Source: Actinobacteria bacterium UBA4719 (GTDB lineage Bacteria; Actinomycetota; Actinomycetes; Actinomycetales; Dermatophilaceae). Taken from it: 9,467 nucleotides of DNA. Under the pieces are notes generated by a model. That model did no database searches. It saw only the letters and a program-made list of their open reading frames with translations, and was not told where the DNA came from. Shown in pieces: positions 6,026 to 9,467 of the stretch (its first letter is position 1; each line of letters starts with the position of its first letter). The stretch covers positions 1-9,467 of the forward strand of contig DHJN01000086.1 of NCBI GenBank assembly GCA_002404345.1, written 5' to 3'. Both the position numbers and the translations under genes were made by a program.

Positions 6026-6057
6026 CGAACCTTCCATATTCTCTGCTGGAAGGTTTG
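6026..6057 (+). promoter_or_regulatory. Hairpin that buries the Shine-Dalgarno of the M23 gene
   Basis: AACCTTCCA (6028-6036) and TGGAAGGTT (6047-6055) are perfect complements. A G-U and a C-G pair extend the stem to 11 bp around a ten-base loop. The ribosome site GGAAGG (6048-6053), seven bases before the GTG at 6061, lies wholly inside the 3' arm. In the folded state translation should be blocked, so this is a candidate translational switch or thermosensor. The tail after the stem is not poly-U, which argues against a terminator. Confidence 0.6.
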
Positions 6058-6060
6058 CTG

Positions 6061-6879
6061 GTGCCCAATCGTTCGCATGATGCCCGCCACCGAGTATCCG
6101 ACGACGCAACAGCAAAGCCGCGCCGTCCCATGGCCGGTCTGGCCCTGCCCACAGCCGCAGCCGTCGCACTGATGTTCACTGCGACCGGCGCTGCCATGGC
6201 CACGTCGCCGAAGACCCAGTCTGTCACCTTCAGCCAGAACGCCACGGCCGTGACCACCGCGCAGCCTTCGCCGGTCAACCCAGCAGCGCACCCCGCCCCG
6301 GTCGACCCCGCCGTGATTCGCGCCCAGCGCGCAAAGGCGATCCAGCACACCCTCGCCGTTGTCCGCGCAGATGTCGCCGCCAAGGCCAACCGCAGCGCGC
6401 TAGTCGCAGCCGGGGTAGCCCGCAGCAACCAACGCAAGGCCCTTGCCGCCCGCGCACAGCAGGCCCAGCAGGCACAGCAGGCCCAGGCGCATGGCTGGCG
6501 ACTGCCGGTCAAGAACTACGTGCTGACATCTGGTTTCGGCTTTCGCTGGGGGCGCCTGCACGCCGGCGAGGACTTCGCGGTCCCGATCGGCACCGACCTG
6601 GCCGCCATGTCGACCGGCACTGTGGACTTTGCCGGTCCCGAGTCCGGCTTCGGCAACCTGGTCAGGGTTCGCTACTGGGACGGCACCATCAGCTACTTCG
6701 GACACATGTCGAGCATCTCGGTGAACGTCGGCGAGAGCGTCGCTGCCGGCCAGGTTGTCGGACAGTCCGGCAACACCGGTCACTCGACGGGACCGCACCT
6801 GCACCTCGAGATCCACCCCAACGGTGGCCAGGCCGTGGATCCCCTGCCCTGGCTGGCAGCACACGGCATCGCCCCGTAA
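6061..6879 (+). CDS. Secreted M23 family peptidoglycan endopeptidase
   Basis: This is a 272-residue zinc metallopeptidase predicted to cut peptide cross-links of peptidoglycan outside the membrane. Residues 1-47 form a long signal peptide: an Arg/Lys-rich n-region, hydrophobic LALPTAAAVALMFTATG and an A-M-A cleavage site. A Pro/Ala linker and an Ala/Arg/Gln-rich, probably helical stretch (residues 85-142) follow, ending in QQA repeats. The C-terminal M23 domain has its ligands: His167 and Asp171 in HAGEDFA, His215 in YFGHMSS, and the HLH of GPHLHLEI (His246 and His248). It closes with VDPLPWL, typical of the family. I chose the GTG at 6061 because GGAAGG lies seven bases upstream; the TTG at 6055 would touch that site. 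The enzyme probably acts in wall growth or daughter-cell separation. It lies downstream of the hydrolase gene with its own promoter region and is convergent with pcrA. Confidence 0.93.
   Translation: MPNRSHDARHRVSDDATAKPRRPMAGLALPTAAAVALMFTATGAAMATSPKTQSVTFSQNATAVTTAQPSPVNPAAHPAPVDPAVIRAQRAKAIQHTLAVVRADVAAKANRSALVAAGVARSNQRKALAARAQQAQQAQQAQAHGWRLPVKNYVLTSGFGFRWGRLHAGEDFAVPIGTDLAAMSTGTVDFAGPESGFGNLVRVRYWDGTISYFGHMSSISVNVGESVAAGQVVGQSGNTGHSTGPHLHLEIHPNGGQAVDPLPWLAAHGIAP
6457..6483 (+). repeat. Three 9-bp repeats coding for QQA in the M23 linker
   Basis: CAGCAGGCM is repeated three times in frame (M is C, A, C), giving a short Gln-Gln-Ala tract between the helical region and the catalytic domain. 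Slippage here would change linker length without breaking the frame. Confidence 0.8.
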
Positions 6880-6930
6880 GTCTCTCGGGGGCCCGTGCGA
6901 CAGTCTCTCGGGTGGGGGGCCCCTGCGACC
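6880..6930. repeat. Imperfect direct repeat between convergent M23 and pcrA genes
   Basis: GTCTCTCGGG occurs at 6880 and again at 6903, each followed by a G-run, a CCC block and GTGCGAC or CTGCGAC. The second copy has five extra bases around GGGGGGCCCC. The repeat starts right after the M23 stop. The short G/C palindromes could slow polymerase from both sides, but I see no clear hairpin with a U-tract. Confidence 0.6.
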
Positions 6931-6936
6931 ATACGG

Positions 6937-9342
6937 TCAGAGCTTCTCCAATGGGGCGTAACGCAGCAGCAGCCGCTTAACCCCGGTGTCGGCTCCGAAG
7001 TCGACGTGAGCCATGGCCTTGTCGGCCTCACCCTCGACCCGCACCACTGTGCCCAGACCGAACGAGTCGTGGCTGACCCGGTCACCCGATCGCACCGAGA
7101 TCATCGGGCGGTTGCCGGGCGAACGCACCCCCGGCCGACCGGCCAGGGTCGCCACCGCGGGAGTGGACGACGGCCTCATGCCGGTGGTCTCGGTGCGTTG
7201 CCAGTCGAGCAGGTCAGCCGGGATCTCGTCGAGGAAACGCGACGCCGGGTTGTACTGCGGCGCGCCCCACCCGGAGCGCACGATCGCCCTCGAGAGGTGC
7301 AGCCGCTCTCGGGCGCGGGTGATGCCGACATAAGCCAGGCGCCGCTCTTCCTCGAGCTCCTTGTTGTCGCCCAGAGCGCGCATGTGCGGAAAGGTGCCAT
7401 CCTCCATGCCGGTGAGGAAGACCACGGGGAACTCCAGACCCTTGGCGGTGTGCAGGGTCATCAACGTCACCACGCCATTGTCGACACTGTCGGCCGCCTC
7501 GGCATCAGAACCATCCGGGATCTCGTCGGCGTCAGCCACCAGCGAGACGCGCTCGAGGAAGGCCTCGAGGGAGCCCTGAGGCTCTGACTCGTCGAACTCG
7601 CGTCCCACGGCCACCAGCTCGGCGAGGTTCTCGACCCGGGTCTCGTCCTGCGGGTCCTGGCTGGCCCGGAGCTCGCCGAGGTAGCCGGTCTGCTCAACCA
7701 CGGCCTCGAGCAGGTCGCCGACTCCCGAACCGCCCTCGTGCACGGTCCGCAGCGCTTCAAGCAGCGAGGTGAAGGCAGTGATCGCCGCAACCGACCGGGT
7801 CGCGATACCAGGAGCGTCCTGCGGGCGACCCAGCGCGGCAACGAACGGAACACGCTCACGCTCGGCGAGCTGGGCGATACAGGCCACTGCGCGGTCTCCG
7901 ATGCCCCGTTTGGGGACATTGACGATCCGTCGCAGGTTGACCGTGTCCGCGGGGTTCGAGATGACCCGCAGGTAGGCGAGGGCATCCTTGACCTCTCGCC
8001 GCTCGTAGAAACGCGTCCCGCCCACGACCTTGTAGGGCAGGCCGACTCGCACGAAGACCTCTTCGACAGCACGCGACTGCGCGTTGGTGCGATAGAAGAC
8101 GGCCACATCCTTGGGCTTCACCCCGTGCTCGTCGCCAAGGCTGTCGATCTGGCGGGCGACGAAGGCCGCCTCGTCGTGCTCGGAGTCGGCGACGTAGCCC
8201 ACGATCTTCGCGCCGTCGCCGGAGTCGGTCCACAGGTTCTTGGGCCGACGGTCCGGGTTCTTGGCGATGACCGAGTTGGCCGCGCGCAGGATGGTCTGGG
8301 TCGAGCGGTAGTTCTGCTCGAGCAGGATGGTCCGGGCGTCGGGGTAGTCCTGCTCGAACTCGACGATGTTGCGAATCGTCGCTCCGCGGAAGGCGTAGAT
8401 CGACTGGTCCGCGTCGCCGACGACCGCGAGCTCGGCCGGCGGAACCGCGTCGGGGTCGCCTGCATGTCCGACCAGCTCTCGCACCAGCTGGTACTGCGCG
8501 GTGTTGGTGTCCTGGTACTCGTCGACCATGACGTGACGAAAACGCCGGTGGTAGTACTCGGCGACGTCCGGGAAGGCCTGAAGGATGTTGACCGTCGCCA
8601 TGATCAGGTCGTCGAAGTCCAGCGCATTGGCCTGGCGCAGACGCCCCTGGTACATCCGGTAGGCCTCGGCGACCATGCGCTCGTGATGGCTGGCCTCACC
8701 GAGCCCGGCCGAGTAGGTCTCCTCGTCGATCAGCTCGTTCTTGAGGTTGGAGACCTGCGCGGAGAAGGACCGCGGGCGATAGCGCTTGGGGTCCAGGTCA
8801 AGGTCGCGCAGGACCATCGACATGAGGCGCTGGCTGTCGGCGGCGTCATAGATCGAGAAGGTCGACTTCAGGCCGACGTGGGAGGCTTCGCGACGCAGGA
8901 TGCGCACACACGCGGAGTGGAAGGTCGAGACCCACATCGCCTGGCTGCGGGCGCCGACCAGAGCCGCGACCCGATCGCGCATCTCGCCCGCGGCCTTGTT
9001 GGTGAAGGTGATCGCCAGGATCTGCCCGGGTCGGACGTCACGCGCTGCCAGGAGGTGGGCGATCCGGTGCGCCAGCACGCGGGTCTTGCCCGAGCCCGCC
9101 CCGGCGACGATCAGCAGCGGCGCTCCCTGATGGGTGACCGCGGCCCGCTGCTGGGGATTGAGCCCCTCAAGCAGCTTCTCCGGGTCACGACTGACCACCG
9201 GGCCGGTATGCCGGCCAGCACCGTCCGGAGGCGGCTCGCCACCCGCCTCGGCCCAGGTGGGCACACCGCGGTGGTCCACCTCGCCGCTGTCGGCGGCAGG
9301 GCTGAGCCCGGGCAGGGGCAGGTCGCCAAAGATGGTGCTCAT
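6937..9342 (-). CDS. pcrA: ATP-dependent DNA helicase PcrA/UvrD (SF1A)
   Basis: This is a complete 801-residue 3'-5' superfamily-1A helicase acting in nucleotide-excision and transcription-linked repair and in clearing replication obstacles. All motifs are present: Walker A GAGSGKT (residues 81-87), TFTNKAAGEM (Ia), VDEYQDT (Walker B, 273-279), GDADQSIYAFRGA (III, from 309), EQNYRST (IV), MTLHTAKGLEFPVVFLTGME (V, from 628) and EERRLAYVGITRARE (VI, from 666). The C-terminal ~50 residues (GDRVSHDSFGLGTVV through KRLLLRYAPLEKL) form the Tudor-like domain by which PcrA/UvrD binds RNA polymerase. An N-terminal tail of about 60 residues before LNPQQRAAV is Pro/Gly-rich and poorly conserved in the family. 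I chose the ATG at 9342 (MSTIFGDLPLPG), with GGA seven bases upstream. The frame extends to 9378, but that start has no ribosome site. Confidence 0.97.
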   Translation of the reverse strand: MSTIFGDLPLPGLSPAADSGEVDHRGVPTWAEAGGEPPPDGAGRHTGPVVSRDPEKLLEGLNPQQRAAVTHQGAPLLIVAGAGSGKTRVLAHRIAHLLAARDVRPGQILAITFTNKAAGEMRDRVAALVGARSQAMWVSTFHSACVRILRREASHVGLKSTFSIYDAADSQRLMSMVLRDLDLDPKRYRPRSFSAQVSNLKNELIDEETYSAGLGEASHHERMVAEAYRMYQGRLRQANALDFDDLIMATVNILQAFPDVAEYYHRRFRHVMVDEYQDTNTAQYQLVRELVGHAGDPDAVPPAELAVVGDADQSIYAFRGATIRNIVEFEQDYPDARTILLEQNYRSTQTILRAANSVIAKNPDRRPKNLWTDSGDGAKIVGYVADSEHDEAAFVARQIDSLGDEHGVKPKDVAVFYRTNAQSRAVEEVFVRVGLPYKVVGGTRFYERREVKDALAYLRVISNPADTVNLRRIVNVPKRGIGDRAVACIAQLAERERVPFVAALGRPQDAPGIATRSVAAITAFTSLLEALRTVHEGGSGVGDLLEAVVEQTGYLGELRASQDPQDETRVENLAELVAVGREFDESEPQGSLEAFLERVSLVADADEIPDGSDAEAADSVDNGVVTLMTLHTAKGLEFPVVFLTGMEDGTFPHMRALGDNKELEEERRLAYVGITRARERLHLSRAIVRSGWGAPQYNPASRFLDEIPADLLDWQRTETTGMRPSSTPAVATLAGRPGVRSPGNRPMISVRSGDRVSHDSFGLGTVVRVEGEADKAMAHVDFGADTGVKRLLLRYAPLEKL

Positions 9343-9436
9343 GTTGAGTTCCAGCCTACGTCTGTGCGGAGACAGCATCGTGCAACGTCGGTCGCCGATC
9401 CCGAAGACTCCATCGACTCCGGCTTCTCCTTGCCAT

Positions 9437-9452
9437 TCGAACAGGTGTACTG
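9437..9452. promoter_or_regulatory. Possible degenerate LexA (SOS) box upstream of pcrA
   Basis: TCGAAC-AGGT-GTACTG matches the actinobacterial LexA consensus TCGAAC-N4-GTTCGA at nine of twelve defined positions: one perfect half-site and one poor half-site. It lies about 95 bp before the helicase start. uvrD is LexA-controlled in E. coli, so an SOS site would make sense, but the weak half-site leaves this open. The remaining upstream DNA (9343-9467) shows no gene. Confidence 0.28.
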
Positions 9453-9467
9453 CGTATCTGCTTGAGT

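Noticed and set aside
5912..6060. ydaO-type c-di-AMP riboswitch before the wall hydrolase
   Set aside because: Some actinobacterial wall-hydrolase genes have this riboswitch, but the leader after the likely -10 is only about 50 bases and lacks the long multi-helix layout; only one simple hairpin is present.
7738..9465. Long plus-strand open frame (575 codons) opposite pcrA
   Set aside because: It is antisense to an intact, fully motif-bearing helicase, has Val/Asp/Gly/Arg-rich composition with no family resemblance, and is explained by GC3 bias.

Overview
The window is high-GC chromosomal DNA from an actinobacterium. An Intrasporangiaceae- or Janibacter-like relative is my guess from protein flavour only, not a database result. 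Evidence includes GTG starts, strong GC3 bias with long antisense shadow frames, an apparently leaderless gene, and an actinobacterial-type secreted M4 protease with a C-terminal 'LDTR' domain. I see no tRNA, rRNA, CRISPR array, IS element or phage gene.

Layout, left to right. (1) sucC (minus), the succinyl-CoA synthetase beta subunit, has its last few codons outside the window. (2) A small plus-strand lipoprotein (1363-1848) carries an emfourin-like domain, emfourin being the protein inhibitor of M4 (thermolysin-like) proteases. (3) It converges on a large secreted M4 metalloprotease gene (minus, about 1924-4095). That gene reads as broken: a deletion with frameshift removes most of the N-terminal half of the catalytic domain, and a second small frameshift lies in the C-terminal region. 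(4) A 278-bp spacer (4096-4373) holds the protease leader hairpin, a 9-bp direct repeat and a 17-bp tandem array that runs over the stop codon of the next gene. (5) A stand-alone cobalamin-binding subunit of an acyl-CoA mutase (minus) is divergent from (6) an alpha/beta-hydrolase of lipase type (plus). (7) A secreted M23 cell-wall endopeptidase (plus) follows and is convergent with (8) pcrA/uvrD (minus), a complete SF1 helicase with a C-terminal Tudor-like domain.

Functional picture. sucC and the mutase subunit both touch succinyl-CoA metabolism. pcrA is a DNA repair/transcription-coupled helicase. The hydrolase and the M23 peptidase are envelope-associated, and their upstream regions share 11-bp-phased GTNAC-type half-sites, the architecture bound by OmpR-family regulators such as GlnR, PhoP and MtrA. 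The M23 mRNA can also fold its Shine-Dalgarno into an 11-bp stem. The protease plus inhibitor pair looks like an accessory cassette between housekeeping genes, with tandem repeats on both sides of the protease gene. The most noteworthy items are the lipoprotein form of an emfourin-like inhibitor beside a decayed protease, the shared phased boxes, and the SD-sequestering hairpin.
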